From the NCBI GenBank assembly GCA_002224055.1, contig AZLU01000022.1:124001-188000 (forward strand): a stretch of DNA of 64,000 nucleotides, in the 5' to 3' direction. This DNA comes from Pezizomycotina sp. ARF18. Lineage: Eukaryota > Ascomycota. The position numbers and the translations under genes were made by a program. Shown piece after piece: positions 1 through 13,259 of this stretch. Position 1 is the stretch's first letter. Every line of letters starts with the position of its first letter. Below the pieces are notes generated by a model. The model saw only the letters and a program-made list of their open reading frames with translations. It had not been told where the DNA came from and searched no databases.

Positions 1-1195
1 GTGCTATTCAAAATATTAAAATTAGAGAGAACGAGAAAGCTCGCTCATAGGTACCTGAGCGAAACGTCTTCAAATTCAACACATAAAACTTCAGTACGAC
101 ACAGTTATAGACGATAACGTTATCGCAGTCATTAGAGGCGTTCAAGGCGTTAGGCAGTACGAGCAAGTGCGCTTAAGTCTTCTAGACGCGGCGAACATAA
201 TTCAGAGCCTCCCAGCGGAGCTCTGATCTTGATAAAACCATAGAATTTCCATGGGCAAACGTCTCAACAAGAGCGTTCTTCATACGCTACACACCGCAAG
301 TTTCAAAGTCAGATAAAAGGACGCCGCATACAAGATAAAGAAGTAAAAGAAGAAAAACCCATTGCGTGAAAGAAAATAGAATGGCGAAGTACTCAATATA
401 ACACGTTCAACGTAAAGATGTAAATCGATTCGAATACCCTCTCATCACCCTTTACCGATTTTATTTCTATCGGCAGCCTATCTATCATACGCAACGTCCG
501 GTTCGAGCTTCCCTTCATAAAGTGTAAACTCCAACTCTTACCTTCTACGCTTATAACCGGATTATCCTACTTCCTCTTTAATGACTTTGTGGAAAGCTCT
601 GGATTTAATGTTATCAAAGTACAAAAAGAATCTAATGTAGCGTACTTTGAACGCTCAATCCTACTAATTAAAGTATCTCAATACCGACGTTCTTCTCCCT
701 TCCTCATCGGAATCATTTGGACCCGAGTTATACCTCTTTAACGAGCAGGATGAACATCCTCCCCATAGTCCCTCAGATCTCCAAAAGTTACCGTTTCTCC
801 AAGAATTAACCACAGAATATTTCTATCAACGTTTTTCCTCACTGATACAGATCATATGCATTTCTTTTGTGGAAAAAAAAAAAAAAACAGTTCCTTCTAC
901 AAGCTCTCCTTAATAACTACCTCTCCCCTCTGATCTACATTCATAAGGACGAGATGAAGGACGATACTTAATAAAAATAACTATAAGTAAAAAAAAATTG
1001 CTAAAGAAATTTTTATCCATTCCCATGCTTGGTCTTATACTACTTACGCGGATTTCATTTTTTTTTGTTGTTGTTGTAGTAGTACTCGGCGGTATTGTAC
1101 ATGTAGAGTAGTTTCAGTAGCAATTAGCAGTAGTAGCAAATTAAAATATCAATACCATCAGACTTTTTCCCTCCCTCTTTTCTTCCAATTCTCTG

Positions 1196-1271
1196 GTCTC
1201 GTGAACCCTCCTATAGCGCTGCGCTCCGCTGCAAATGAATTTGCGAGCGTGCAGTGGAGGGTCTATGAGAC
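1196..1271. repeat. Imperfect inverted repeat (foldback)
   Basis: The left arm begins GTCTCGTGAACCCTCC and the right arm ends GGAGGGTCTATGAGAC. The arms are about 33 bases each and pair imperfectly through GC-rich segments (CGCTCCGCTGCAAAT against AATTTGCGAGCG). The patch is more GC-rich than its surroundings. It could be a small foldback element or the remnant of terminal repeats. No target duplication was identified. Confidence 0.55.
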
Positions 1272-1483
1272 TATAAATCTTCGTATCGTATACTGGCAGC
1301 CTTGTATCGGAGGATTGGACATAGTGTAGAACAAGAGGCGACGTTTTGAAACGAAGGCCTCATTGGAGATCGACATGATAGTCGACGTTTAATCGTCCAA
1401 TACTCTTTATAATACTGCATATATACCACCAACTGCGCAATGGTGGTTATTCAAGGCTAAATGAAAATTTTTTTTTCAAAAAC

Positions 1484-1525
<42 letters not shown>
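1484..1525. repeat. (TAA)n microsatellite
   Basis: About 14 uninterrupted ATA/TAA triplets lie immediately left of the small foldback at 1533-1626. Confidence 0.9.
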
Positions 1526-1532
1526 GCTAGAT

Positions 1533-1626
1533 CTTGTCGCGTTGCCCTTCGTATCGGCGCCTAATTATCGCTACTGCCATTAGATAGCGTATGTGTATAT
1601 AGAGATATATTCAGGAACGCGACAAG
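1533..1626. repeat. Mini foldback with 11-bp inverted ends
   Basis: CTTGTCGCGTT at 1533-1543 is repeated exactly inverted as AACGCGACAAG at 1616-1626, enclosing about 70 bases. An inner pair (ATCGCTA / TAGCG) lies within. This may be a miniature inverted-repeat element; it codes for nothing. Confidence 0.45.
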
Positions 1627-2452
1627 CTAAGAAAAGTTTGACGGAAAGCTGAATATCCTAGCGATTTTCATGTGCTCTACCTTTATTCTGTCTCTCGCGC
1701 CCTTCGTTTGAATCTTATCTAATGTATTTTCTCCTAGACATCAGTACAAACGTACTTCATATTACGGACTGCATTCGATATCATTAGCCATTCTAAATTC
1801 GCTCTAATTTACTCATTAGCTATGAGAAGGAACCCGTCAACTAAACCACTAGAAACTTCAATCTAGTATTGCAAGTTGATAGGACGAATTACACATATTT
1901 CATCCGAAGATAGGAAAGAAGCTATGCTAAATGTCGTACTAAGTTTTTTTTTTATGTATAAACCTTGCGGGAGTGAAGATCCTAGAACTAAAATACGAAA
2001 TTTATTCAAAAATGGTATTTACAATAAAGATACGAACCTTTTCCCATTAACCAGTTGCACTACAGAAAAGAGGAACCTAGTCGGCGACGAAAAGTAGAAG
2101 TGAGTTTTTTTTTTTTTTTTTTTTTTTTCCATTGATAACTGGTTCGCCTGGGCCTTTCTTTTCCTCTTACCTTGTTCACAGGTCATGGAAATATATCGCC
2201 CAGTCCAACACCCTATCCTTGTATCTGTTTCTCCGAAGTTGTTCCCAGCTTATTACTTGAGTAATGCTTTCTCCTTTTTTTCGAAGAAAATAAACTAAGA
2301 TTAAAAAAGCTATATATAATTATTTTCTTAATCCAATATCCTCTTTTTTGGGTTCTGACGCATCTCTCTGTCTCCGCCTCCTCTCTTTCTGTCTGCCTGC
2401 TTATGTGGCTGAGAATTCTGGTGCTGTTGAACTTGTTCGCCCACAGAACCGC

Positions 2453-3862
2453 TCACCTTGGGTTTTTGGGTGGATTGAACTGGCAGCGCGTCCTGTATCC
2501 TTCCTCCCAGCATGCCGGGCAAAGCCGCGACCTCCACCCGTCCTCTATGAGGTCATCTACCGCATCTGCGAGGCAAATTAATGGCCGTGGCACCTTACTT
2601 CTGCCATCGAGGAGCTGTACGTCGCTCCAATGCATGAACCCAACGACCTCCCCATCTCCTAATTTGTTATCCCAATTACTGCCAAAGGTATGGCAGTGGA
2701 CCACAGCGGAACCGCACATGCCGGCCCTGATTCTGGGGTACCCGGGGATCTCAGGGTCCTCGGTGCTATAAATGTTTTGCTTCAGAACAACATACAATCC
2801 GGGGTCCGGTTGGCCGCCTTGAAAGTCTTCAGAATACTGAGTACACACCTTCGTCCCAGGGAACTCAATCGCTGCTTTGAAGTTACGAAGCTATCTATCA
2901 GAAACTGGTCATACATTTCGAAGTCCTGCGAGGAAGGAGCTTTTCGCTATCGTGGGAATATCTAGGAATTTATTCGTGCTTTGAGGCCGTCGTTCAGGGC
3001 GGCTAAGCCAACATCAGATAAACCCATTCTGATGTTGACATTGCCGATATTTTTGCCAGCGTGTATGAGCTGAACGGCAGGAACATGTCCGCCTTTTTTG
3101 AGATGCATGTTAAATTCGTTCCACGCATGACAGGCAACGTCAATCGGACGTCATTTTCCTTCTCTACGAATATTCCGGCGGAAAACTGGAGGCTTGACCC
3201 CTTAAGGCAAACCCCGGGGCATATACCGCCGATGGTCTCAACATAGTCAGTATCGTCGTCATCGTCATCATTGAATCGAGAGTTTGGCCTTTTCGGCGCT
3301 TCATCTCGGTAGCGGCATATGGTCCGTTATGGTATCGAATAGGTATTGCTGATTGAGGTGTCATTAGCCCCGGAGGCAGGCTGGCAAGGGTATTCACGTA
3401 AGAATCCGCGTCCTGCTCCGGCAACTCGATAACAAGACTATCGGCGATGAAGGATAATGCCAGAGATTTGGGAAACGTGCAGCTTTCAGCCTTGCTAAAA
3501 GTTCGAAGGACGGCATAATATGCGGGCTAAGTTTCTCCTCTTGGAGGACCCCGCATCAATCTCAACTATTTCACCTCCGCGATGTCACCAATGGTGGCGT
3601 CATCCGGCGTTGCCTGCCCTTCCTTGAGCCATATTGGCAATAAGTCCGCTATCGTTGAAGGTCTATTATCTATCAATGGGATGTCTCCAGAGACCCAAAC
3701 AAATAGGAAAGGGATTCTTTCTTCAAACTTGTTCGAGTTAAACTCGGCCTTCAAATACTGTTTTAGTTCTTGAAGCTGTTTAGAAGGGACAGCCTTGAAC
3801 GTACTCTTTTTCGGGTTCCAGTAAGAGAACTTGACGCCGGTTTCGCCTGTTGTACTGGACAT
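2453..3862 (-). pseudogene. Relic of a fungal protein with protease-like C-terminal domain
   Basis: The minus strand carries segments of one protein in successive frames. The N-terminus is MSSTTGETGVKFSYWNPKK at 3862, chosen because the upstream residues of that frame look untranslated. A mid region lies near 3440-3200 (ESCTFPKSLALSFIADSL, then an Asp-rich stretch and GGICPGVCLKGSS). The next segment is HAWNEFNMHLKKGGHVPAV near 3130-3000. The C-terminus has RAGMCGSAVVH and GEVVGFMHWSD near 2720-2620, ending in ADAVDDLIEDGW near 2540. I recall similar uncharacterised proteins, often multi-copy, in filamentous ascomycetes. The G-x-C-G-S/A plus GFMHW arrangement resembles the end of a chymotrypsin-fold protease with Cys where Ser is expected, but that link is inference. 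There are at least five frame changes plus internal stops. Either the gene is dead or the sequence carries the same indel errors seen in other genes of this window. Confidence 0.5.
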
Positions 3863-3929
3863 TTTGTAATACGATATCTGCTTATCAATTTTTTTCTTGT
3901 CGCCTAGACTTCTATATTCCAATATCTTT

Positions 3930-4322
3930 CCTACTATTTCGGTGTAAAGGTGCTTCTATGGTCGTGTATGAAGTAATGTAATACGGTTACAATAATACGT
4001 AATTTATGAAGGAGATTATTGAGAGTTTTGGAGAAAGGGATCGCCCTTGGTCAGCTTCGAAAATGAATCCGCTATGGTAGGTTCTTCAGGAAGATACTTC
4101 TATGCACGCCGCTCGCCATCAGTAGTCAAGTAAAGTATAGTTTCGATATATAGGGCGAGGCGAGGAATATATCGAATAAACAAGACGAGTCGAGGAGGCC
4201 GCAGTAGGTGTTAAGTTGAGTTTAGAAGAGTATTCCATATATATGTTGTCCTTTTGATCCCAGCAAACTTTCTCTATTTTTATTTTTATTTTTTTTTTTT
4301 AATTTTTAAATACTAATAAAAA

Positions 4323-4362
<40 letters not shown>

Positions 4363-5700
4363 TTATAAATAAACAACAATACTTGAAATAAACTCCTGAA
4401 ACACACACACACTTGAGCAATCGTTATTATTATTGATTTATTCCAAAGTAAGTTTAATGTTTAATATTGCTTTTTTTCTTTTTTTTTCGATCAAATAAAA
4501 CTCCGTCAGCCACCACAATAGTACGTATCGCGGACATCGCTAGCATGTATTGGGTCTACTTCCTTTAGCAACCACGATTGTAAGAATATAAACGCTACGT
4601 GAGACAACTCTTCAAAACATCTTACTATCGACGAACGAATACTTCTACACTACTTCGTACATACAATATCAAATGTCCACCGTATTTTTATTTGTGACAG
4701 GTGAGAGTTTTCAATCCCGTCAATTATTTTTTCCAACCCGCGCTGTGCCACCGATATGTTCAAGATTGTCGTATCAAGCAAGGAATTTATACAAATCTTT
4801 TCGGACACATCAGAAAGCACATTGGCTTCCCCTATTTATCTACCAGCTTACAACAACAACGCACTCTCTCCGCATAATTCCCAAGATCTACGATATCCAG
4901 AAAGAAACAGAAAAAAGGGGGCAGTATCCTTCTCCTTTTAATCTCAAACACCCACATAAGAAACTCGGCGGAGATCAACGCGGTTTGGTATTCTCAGAGA
5001 TGCCAAAAGACAATGAACGAGGCAGTTCACGTACTGTTTCTAAAAGAAATCTCCAAAATAGAAGAGGGAACAGCGCACGTTCTGCGTATATCTTTCAAGA
5101 GATCCATATCCATTGATGAATCTTATCAGGCAGCTTTGATATCCAAACAACGAATCTGAACGACCGTATCGTTACAGGTTCATAGCAGTGTTTCTAGATA
5201 CTAGGCGAAAGTCGGCGCAGTGGCTATATGAAAATAAATATACCAAAACACGATACTTCAACATGGCTGACAGGTAATAGCGACAGCGATATCAGTATTT
5301 ACGTTGTAGGAGTTGGGATTACACAACATATTCCTGTATTTAAAAACGTAGTGTGTTTTGTAGCCATCTTAGGCTGACCCGATACTCGACATCGAAAGTA
5401 TAATGTAAAATTTTTTTCAAGACGATAGTTATTTTCGTTTAAAGCGAAGCCACACCTACAATACCCAGCTGGATATTTCCTATCCCTACCTCCGATTTTC
5501 GTAATGGTAAAGCATCCAGCTACCTAACGACAGATGGTTATCGTACTTACACAACCAATACTTCAGAAAATGGATAATACGCCTTTTAATGTTTTAAAAA
5601 TGAATACCATGACGATCGATATCGCGAATACAAAACGTGGGATGCCCGTACGCCATATACCTGAAATAATTGTGTAACGTTTGCAAAAAAAAAACAGTTT
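3930..5700. other. A/T-rich intergenic stretch
   Basis: No recognised gene. It holds T-rich low-complexity sequence around 4270-4360, including a T run of roughly 30 bases, and a short CA run near 4402. A 147-codon plus-strand frame at 4673-5116 has no recognisable motif and lies in the same sort of degenerate DNA as its surroundings. Confidence 0.45.
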
Positions 5701-5817
5701 ATAAGCAAACCCCTAGAGCTCATCCAACGCTAGCGATACCTATTTTCCCAAGTATTTCAAGCCCCCGTGATATTTCATCTAAATAGCCTCAATCGACCCT
5801 TTCCAACGGACTGAATT

Positions 5818-5855
<38 letters not shown>

Positions 5856-8600
5856 TCGATGACGAGCAACTAAATATAAAAGTAAAAAAAGTTCAGATGT
5901 CTTCACTTAGCAACATAAATTTCTACAAAAAGCGTTTACGGAAAACACGCTAACATGAAATATTATGATCGATCCGCGAAGGTCGAAGCGAATTTATACG
6001 AAATAGTTTCTGTGTGGCGTATAGGATAAATTTAAAACACTTTGGAAAGCTTATCACCCAACCGCTACAGGCAATGCACAGCATTTCCCAAGTATTTCAT
6101 TACAGACCGGTTGTATTTCATTCAAACAACTATCTGTTTATTTAGGACCCACGGATACCTTTATCCAAACGAATACTACAGACCCAAACATAAAAAAACA
6201 GAAAGTTCAGGTATTCTATCCTCACAGTATAATTTCTAGAAAAGTGTGATATAAAGACACACTCTACAAGATATTTATGTTTGACTTGACGAAAAAAACT
6301 AGAAGCGCGAGTATCATACCAAATTAACCGTACAACATCATTTATGATGGATATGGTTAAAGAGCCCGCGTCCGAAAACTGATAAGTATCCTCTTAAAAT
6401 GAGGAGCGTAGTATGATACTTTCATTTAAACAGTCACGCCTTCCAAGAAGACACCGATAACATTTTGTCCAAGCCGGCAGCGCAATATCAAAAAAAAAAA
6501 AAAAAAAAAAAAAGAACGTTGCAAATCTCCCAAACCTCCGAACATAAGTTCTACAAATACAAGAAAGCGCGTAAAGCCGCTACAAATTATTATCATGATT
6601 GATCCATCAAAGTCGAAGCGCACCTCTCATACTAAGTCATCTGTGTAGAGTTGCGGAGAATACGTAGACACATCTTTAAGCTCATCGAACAACTATGGAA
6701 CCGTGTGATATGTTATCTCGTCAATCATTACAAGCTTTGATATTTTCATTCAAACAACAATCTCTTCACCACACGATACGGACTACATTTCCAAACCAGT
6801 GGTGTGGAATCCAACGTGAACAAGTGATTAAACCACTCAATGCATAGATTCAACGTAAACACACTAACAAAATATTACAGGTCGACAGACCGCCAGAACA
6901 CCGAAATAGCCGTATAGCCTTTCTCCATTCCGCTTTCCACTCGATAACGTCTTCTAGTGACCTTTCGAAGGCCCGTAAAAGGTCTCGTTCGAGCGGCATC
7001 TTCCCGGGGTGCCATATAGCAGCGACGCATTTTGAACTTCTTCAACTACATATGAGCACACTTTTTCAATCTAATCTCATCGAAAGCTCCCGCTGATATT
7101 TGTGAATACAGATCCCTGAGCGTGAACGTAAAGTCCCTAATGGCCAGATGATATTTATTCCATCTCAACCTTTAAAACGACGTCAACGAAATATTGAAGA
7201 GATACCTTTTCTCTTCATAATCAGCGATACAGTCCCATTTCCAAGGGGGAAAAAAAATGTGAAAGCAGAGATTAAGCACGCATATGATAAGATTCTACAA
7301 AAGCGTAGACGCAAACATTCTGTACAAAACGATGTGTCGTACTATTGCCGAGACACTGCCCGCCAGTAACGTATAGTGCCTACAAACGACCGCAAATCTT
7401 CTCCCTGATACAAGCACCCGTCAACACCCTATCAAGTATCACTACTCAAAGGTAAAAGGAAGAAGTAGTGTCTCGTATACGTCACGAACCCCTCCTGCCC
7501 CATCCGCATTCGTACCGATCTCATCATTCACTTCCCAGATAAATTGATTGTGAGCTCAACATGAGAACCAGGTATTGAATCACTCGTACCATAAATTCTA
7601 CATGAAAGCGTGGATGCAAATCATCCCATACAAAACCCTATACTATCGAAAACATTAGACGGCGTATAGTCCTAGCAAAAGGCCACAATGCTCTTTCTCA
7701 TGATATAGCACCCGTCAAAGACAAACTAAGTAATGCCCACGAGCTATAACCAGAGGAGAGAGAAAAAAATGTAAAAGAACGAGCAACATCCGCATATATC
7801 CTACGATTCCTAGTTACAATGACATCACGAAACCCGCTCTCCACACGCGCTGATAACATTATCAACTTTCCAAATACCTTTTTGCAAAACAAGTGATGCT
7901 GAGCGAAACATAAAAACAGAATATTCAAAATGTTCAGAGCTCGGGGACATATATCTACAAAGAAACCCTACAAGGACGCAAACAATCTATACTATGGAAA
8001 ATACTGAACACTGCCAAACGCATAGCGCTGCAAACCATAGCGCTCTAATCCTAATACCTCTTGAAACTTTGTCAAATGCCCGCTAAATGACAACATCCGA
8101 GTGATATTTTTACTCAAAGGATAAGCAAAAGAAAAGCGCAGCTCTCACACATCACATACCACGAAAAAAACCACACACTAGCCAGAATTATATTCACTAA
8201 TTCCATGAGGCAGTAAACCGAGTGAAGAAACATCAAAACCTTCACAGCGTGCCTTTCGATAACCAAGAAATCCTTCACGGGGTACTTTTTTGAGCATGAA
8301 GGGACGAGTCGATTGTATATCCATTCAAACAAAATCATCTCGTCACACACCCGATACGGATTACATTTTTCGATCCGGGTAATGATAATTCATTATGCCG
8401 GTGCTCAAGATAAAAAAAACATTTCTCAACACTGCACTTCCCAATATAACAGGCGGGGAAAAAAAAATACTCTCAGACATCATGTTAGACCACTATAAAG
8501 ATCAGCTTGTCCAAGTAGCCGTTAATATCCCAAGTGGTATCACGGCCGACGAGATTATTATTTTAAAAAAAGGGGAGTAAAAGAAAAGCCGTACCGTACC
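5700..8600. repeat. Strongly diverged repeat array, about 0.3 kb spacing
   Basis: Related words recur in the same order across this block. TTCCCAAGTATTTCA occurs near 5752 and 6085. CATTCAAACAA with a following ACGATACGGACTACATTT-like string occurs near 6119, 6750 and 8325. TTCTACAAAAGCGTAGACGC-like strings occur near 5920, 6550, 6850, 7295, 7597 and 7950. An A-rich AAAAGGAAAAG... CACGAAA word occurs near 7450, 7755, 8115 and 8570. Spacing is irregular, mostly about 290-350 bases or multiples. The copies are too different for a recent duplication. No coding signal is convincing. A 30-base A tract (5821-5850) and another near 6490 interrupt it. Identity unknown. Confidence 0.45.
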
Positions 8601-10490
8601 GCCTGCACATGTCACGAAAAACCGCAAACGTCCGCGCCTCCGCATTTTTTTTATACCCAGTTTCTATCCAGTCTCATACATCTCCGCCACTATCAAACAC
8701 AGCCTCTATATCAACCTTCACGTACACATCACGATTGAGCAACGATATTTAATACTTGGTATTAATATTTTCAAATAAATAATGGAAGCGAAAAGCACGT
8801 CCTATGACCTTGATTCAGCGACGAAGATGCAATTACAATACTTCAAGCAGGAGGAAATACAAGTCTCCTAGTTAACTCTTCCCACTCGTTCTAAAAAAAA
8901 TGGCGCCCAATTTATTGAACCGACCTTGAACAGAAATGTATAAAGATCAAGTAATATAGCGGCGCCGATAGGTTACGTATATTATACATTTCTAAGTATA
9001 AATGACCATCAAGAATAAAAGACACTTTGTGGAATTTCGTTACTTGAAAAGGTAATACTGGAGGTAGGGAATGAAATGTGGTGATCATCTCAACACTACC
9101 AACCTCGTCCTTCACCAGCATCATAGCAGGTATCACTGAGGAACAGCTGCAAAAACCTGTATAAATTCTTCAGAGTTACTTTGTTTATATCTTTTACGGA
9201 ACGACCGTGGTCCGAATTTCATGGGAGCGGTCCTGGGGAACGGTTCAGATTTCGGTCCTTGCGTAATTTTATAACCCTCCGCCCGGGTTTTTCCGTTTCA
9301 ATCGCAGCTACCGAAAATAAAAATAAACCACGATAAGAAAGAAACCCTTCAATCGTTTTTTTCTTCTTCTTAGCCCACTTACAGCAATTATTCGAAACGT
9401 GAATGTTTCTCCAGTTTTTCGTTCTTGCAGTTTTTTTATGCACATGTCCGAAGAGTTATTTTAGAGAACTCAACCTTGGTATTTTCAACGTCCGGGATAT
9501 TCGGTAAATTGGAAGTTCAAAGTCGTAAATGAGATTTTTCGGGCAAAGCAAGGATTCCCTTCCGATAGTTTCTGTGGGATATCAGGGGGAAATCTATCAT
9601 GATGTTGTATCACATAGACTAACGAGAGTCACTTTTTCTGTCTTTCTCGTCTAAAATACAATGCAGTTGCCATTTCCGCCGATCAAATGCGAACCGTGTT
9701 TTCTTCACGTTCACAATTTCACATTCTCGAGCTCAGTTGTCGGACGATACTCCTAGCGGGCCAGGAACCCGAACTATTTAACCTTCAGGGGAAACGGGAA
9801 GTATAGCTGGGATAGGTAATTTTTAAATTACTCCTTTTTTTCCCCAGATATCTAGCGTATTTCTTGTTCTAAACACATTGCGCAATTGCTCAGCATGGTG
9901 CCTTTTCTTGCTATTGTTATTATTTAATATTATTAAATTACATGGTATAAATTATATACGTAGTTGTTCTTTTTCCGATTGTATATAACAGAAAGAAAAA
10001 ATTGGTTGAAGAAAAATTATTATACAAAGAAGTGAAAGAAATGAACATGGATAGAAAAAAAAAGAAAAAAAAAAACTCCGATACAAGATGGTATTGCCCA
10101 CTATTGTGATGCTTAGGCCCTTCTAGCTAAATTAAGTACAGAATATCCTTCTCCCTGGTATTTTTAATATGTATATGGACATTAGAAGGCAAAATGAGTT
10201 GCCCGGCCTCCATGAGGAAGCCAGTAGGCGAAAATGCAGGAGTAAAAGAGAAATATTCATTCCAAAATGTGAAGAATGAGGAACATTGAAGTGCTCCAAA
10301 AAACGACGATCGTGTCAATGAGGACATGTACAGCATTTCTTCTGAAAGAGTGAATTAGAAAGGGAAAAAGAATTTGAAAGAAGAGAAGAGAAAGAAATAA
10401 CGCCAATGATGGATATACTTCGAGCCATGATAAATCACGAGAATGTAATAAGAAAATGATAGTTGGCAGAAAAGATGCTTTCGTTCAGTA
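8600..10490. other. Intergenic, no gene seen
   Basis: Only short frames with no recognisable family. A/T-rich with scattered A tracts. It lies downstream of the receptor gene, which ends at 10496 on the minus strand, so the right part may contain its 3' untranslated region. Confidence 0.4.
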
Positions 10491-10495
10491 AAGCT

Positions 10496-11843
10496 TCAGG
10501 TGCAGCTTAGGAACCGCGCTATCCTCATCAGCTGCGGCGGAATCGGCGGGAGCGGCGGCATGGGACTCAAGCTGCCGTTCCTCCCAGCGACACACTCCTC
10601 GCTCCTATTACTCTGGATCGGGAAACTAAACTCCTCATCCGACCACGACGTCCTCACGCTCGTCGCCGCCTCGGAGACCGGCCGCATAGTCCTCGGTCGC
10701 TGAATAATCGGAGACATCGGTTCCTCCTCCACATCCTCCGACGAAGCCGTCACGCTGGCGGATACCCTCCCCGCCGCCATCGCGGCCACGGCCACAGCCT
10801 CGGGAGGTAAATTCGTCTTCACGCCGAAGTCCATATTCCGCATCTTCTCCTCCTTCGGCCGTATAACCTTATCCTCCGCGGCGCGCATTTGTAGATCGGC
10901 GATGTGCTGTGAATTGGTATCGGTAACGGGCTGCAGGGGCTGGCGCCGCCCTCGCTACTACCACCGCTAAATCCACCCGTCGACGGTCCGCTGAAACTTC
11001 CACCGGCAGCACTTCGTTCCTCGATATCGACGCTCCGCCTCGTCGTCGACGCCGGAGAAGCGAGGGTGTAGTATTGCCCCATATCCGGATCCTTGCCGCT
11101 GTTCGTGTTGCATGCACCGTCGGATGAGAGGATGCTGCTCTCGTGCCGCGAGGACTTTCCGATCCCGCACACGCTCCTGCGGAAACCGCCGCCGCCGCCG
11201 CCGCCGCAACGCCTCCACGAACCCCACCGCGACTGCAGCCCAGGAGAAAAGTTGTGCCATATTAATTTGACAGGAATAAGCGAGACCGCGATGATGCCAA
11301 ACGTAACCTCGAGCTGCCCGTATAGCGCAGCGTTGACGAAATACCCTAACAAAATGTGATACTTAATGTTAGTTAATTCTATTTTTGCAAAATGAAACAA
11401 TCCCGATTCCGCGAAGATATGTTATTTAGAATCACCAAGAACAACGAGAATTGTTTCGACATCGTGATACAGAAATGTAAAGTATACGGAATAAGACAAC
11501 GATCGACTGGAACTATAAGGCTCTTACAGGAAAAGTCTGAACCCCTTGTACTGTTTATCGAGTAAGCCATGCGGAGGATACCGCCAAGACACGCCCTGAA
11601 GAAGAAAAATGTTAGCAATTATCACAATTGATTAATTTCTTCGTAAAAGTGATTGTCGATCGCTAAGGGGGAAGAATGGAACTGGTGCGACAATGTGAGC
11701 CTCGTCTAGCCTTCTGGCCTGAGACCTGACGATCCAAAAAAGTGTGCGTCCGCGCATCGTTCATGTCCGAACGGCACCTTTTTTTAATTCGATATTGTTC
11801 CGAGAACACCATACGAAAACAGAAAGAACAAGGGAAACAAGCC

Positions 11844-11875
<32 letters not shown>

Positions 11876-13184
11876 TTACAATGATCCAGAAGAAACAGAA
11901 ATGAAATTCCAAGAATTCTCTTCATGGGGAAACTCGGTGCCAACACGATCTTAACTGGTAACAGCAGGATAGCGACGTCGGAAATCATGTTGATGCCGGT
12001 GAGCGCCGTATACAATTTCATTGTCGAGCACGTCGTATCGAGCCTCGCGAAAAGGTCATATCCGGCCCTGATCGGCTAATGTAAAAGTAGAACAAATAAT
12101 AATAATAAGAAATTAGCCATTGTAAAGCGAGTATGAAATCTTACGAGTTTGGGGTGTGTGTAGCGGTAGTTTGACGAAAGACAGACGAAAAATTTTGAAT
12201 GGTGAAATTAAGGAAATTCATGCAAATTGCGAAAACTTCTGACAATTAAGTAAGAGACATTATAGACTTTCGGGGGAACGAGTACAATCCCGGAAGGGAA
12301 TGGAAGTGCGCCATGTGGGAAAAAGCGAAGAGGGGGGAGGGAAAAAAGCGTCCGAAAGGAGCGGGAATGTTTTGGACCCTTACCTTGCATTGGAAAGCTA
12401 CTGCCATATAGGCTTGCGAATGCGAAAATGAGGTGAAAGATGAAGAACCCATCGCAGACTTTGCGTAGCAGGCCGCTGGCAAGTCCCCTAATGTAGAAGA
12501 TGATAGAGAGTTTTGTGAATAGTACGGCGAAGATGTAAAATAATTCCTGGCGTCTGTAGCAAGAATCAGTATTTGTCAATAATAAACTCGATATCTATGA
12601 TACCGCAAAATACTGCCTTATGCAAAACGTACATATTAACTAAATAGAAATATCTGTGTTAGTTATTGAGTGTGCAATGAGACAAGATATATGTGAGATG
12701 AGACTTTTCTTACCCGTAAACCAGAATTCAGGTTGGCGATGCTTACGTCCCAAGCATGTCTACCGAATTGATCTTGCGTAATAGCTAGAATACACCCCGT
12801 CAGCTTCCTGGAACCTTCTTCAACGCCCAAAACTTTATGCCAACCAAAAGACTGTATAGACCAACCTGCAACTCCCAGAGCGGTGAAGAATATCGTGAAA
12901 ACCTGTCCGTACAACAACCAGAAAAGCTTTAGCAATGTCGTCCAAATCTTCTGAAAAATCCAACAGGAATAGTATAGTCGTACAATCGCAGGAATCGTCA
13001 TCAGATCCTCAATAACCAACCGTCCTCCTCCAAATGACAGCCGAGCGTGCAACCGTAATCCCACCACGATCGAAGCCATAACCAGCGACGATATCGCGAT
13101 CCTACAAACTTGCCTCCACACGACGGCGTAACGTAGTGCGAGTTGTGGCACCGGGGAAGCTCTTGTGATCCTTGCCGCCGACAT
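10496..13184 (-). CDS. Pth11/rhodopsin-like seven-helix receptor
   Basis: Integral membrane protein of the fungal-specific rhodopsin/Pth11-type family, probably a plasma-membrane G-protein-coupled sensor. Visible landmarks in order: MSAARITRASPVPQ start; first helix with VGLRLHARL and conserved acidic pair in VIEDLM; VFTIFFTALGVAGW helix; FGRHAWDVS loop, a family hallmark; ELFYIFAVLFTKLSIIFYIR helix; ALTGINMISDVAILLLPV helix; LGGILRMAYSI; and a last helix around LEVTFGIIAVSLIPV. A Ser/Gly-rich cytosolic tail of about 250 residues follows, with an acidic segment and a Pro-rich end. Exons I infer: 12984-13184, 12714-12902, 12384-12553, 11880-12075, 11528-11595 and 10496-11345, with GTAAG-type donors and CTAAC/TTAG acceptors. 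The tail changes frame near 10930 in a C run, and one junction is off by a base. One intron (11596-11879) contains an A tract of nearly 30 bases. Ligand unknown. Confidence 0.75.
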
Positions 13185-13259
13185 TGGTATTCCTGAAGAG
13201 CTTCGGATGGATTTAGGTATTCGCCCCGCTCATCTGATGTATCGTACATAAACATATTT

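Larger units (their letters stand above)
1..2340. other. Gene-free left flank
   Basis: No convincing gene is visible. Open frames are short and of biased composition. The stretch contains A/T-rich sequence, a TAA microsatellite, two small inverted repeats (listed separately) and a T tract of about two dozen bases near 2105-2128. It may be intergenic DNA with decayed small transposons. Confidence 0.5.

Noticed and set aside
4673-5116. 147-codon plus-strand frame
   Set aside because: No motif, no splice context, and it lies in degenerate A/T-rich DNA; length alone is not evidence.
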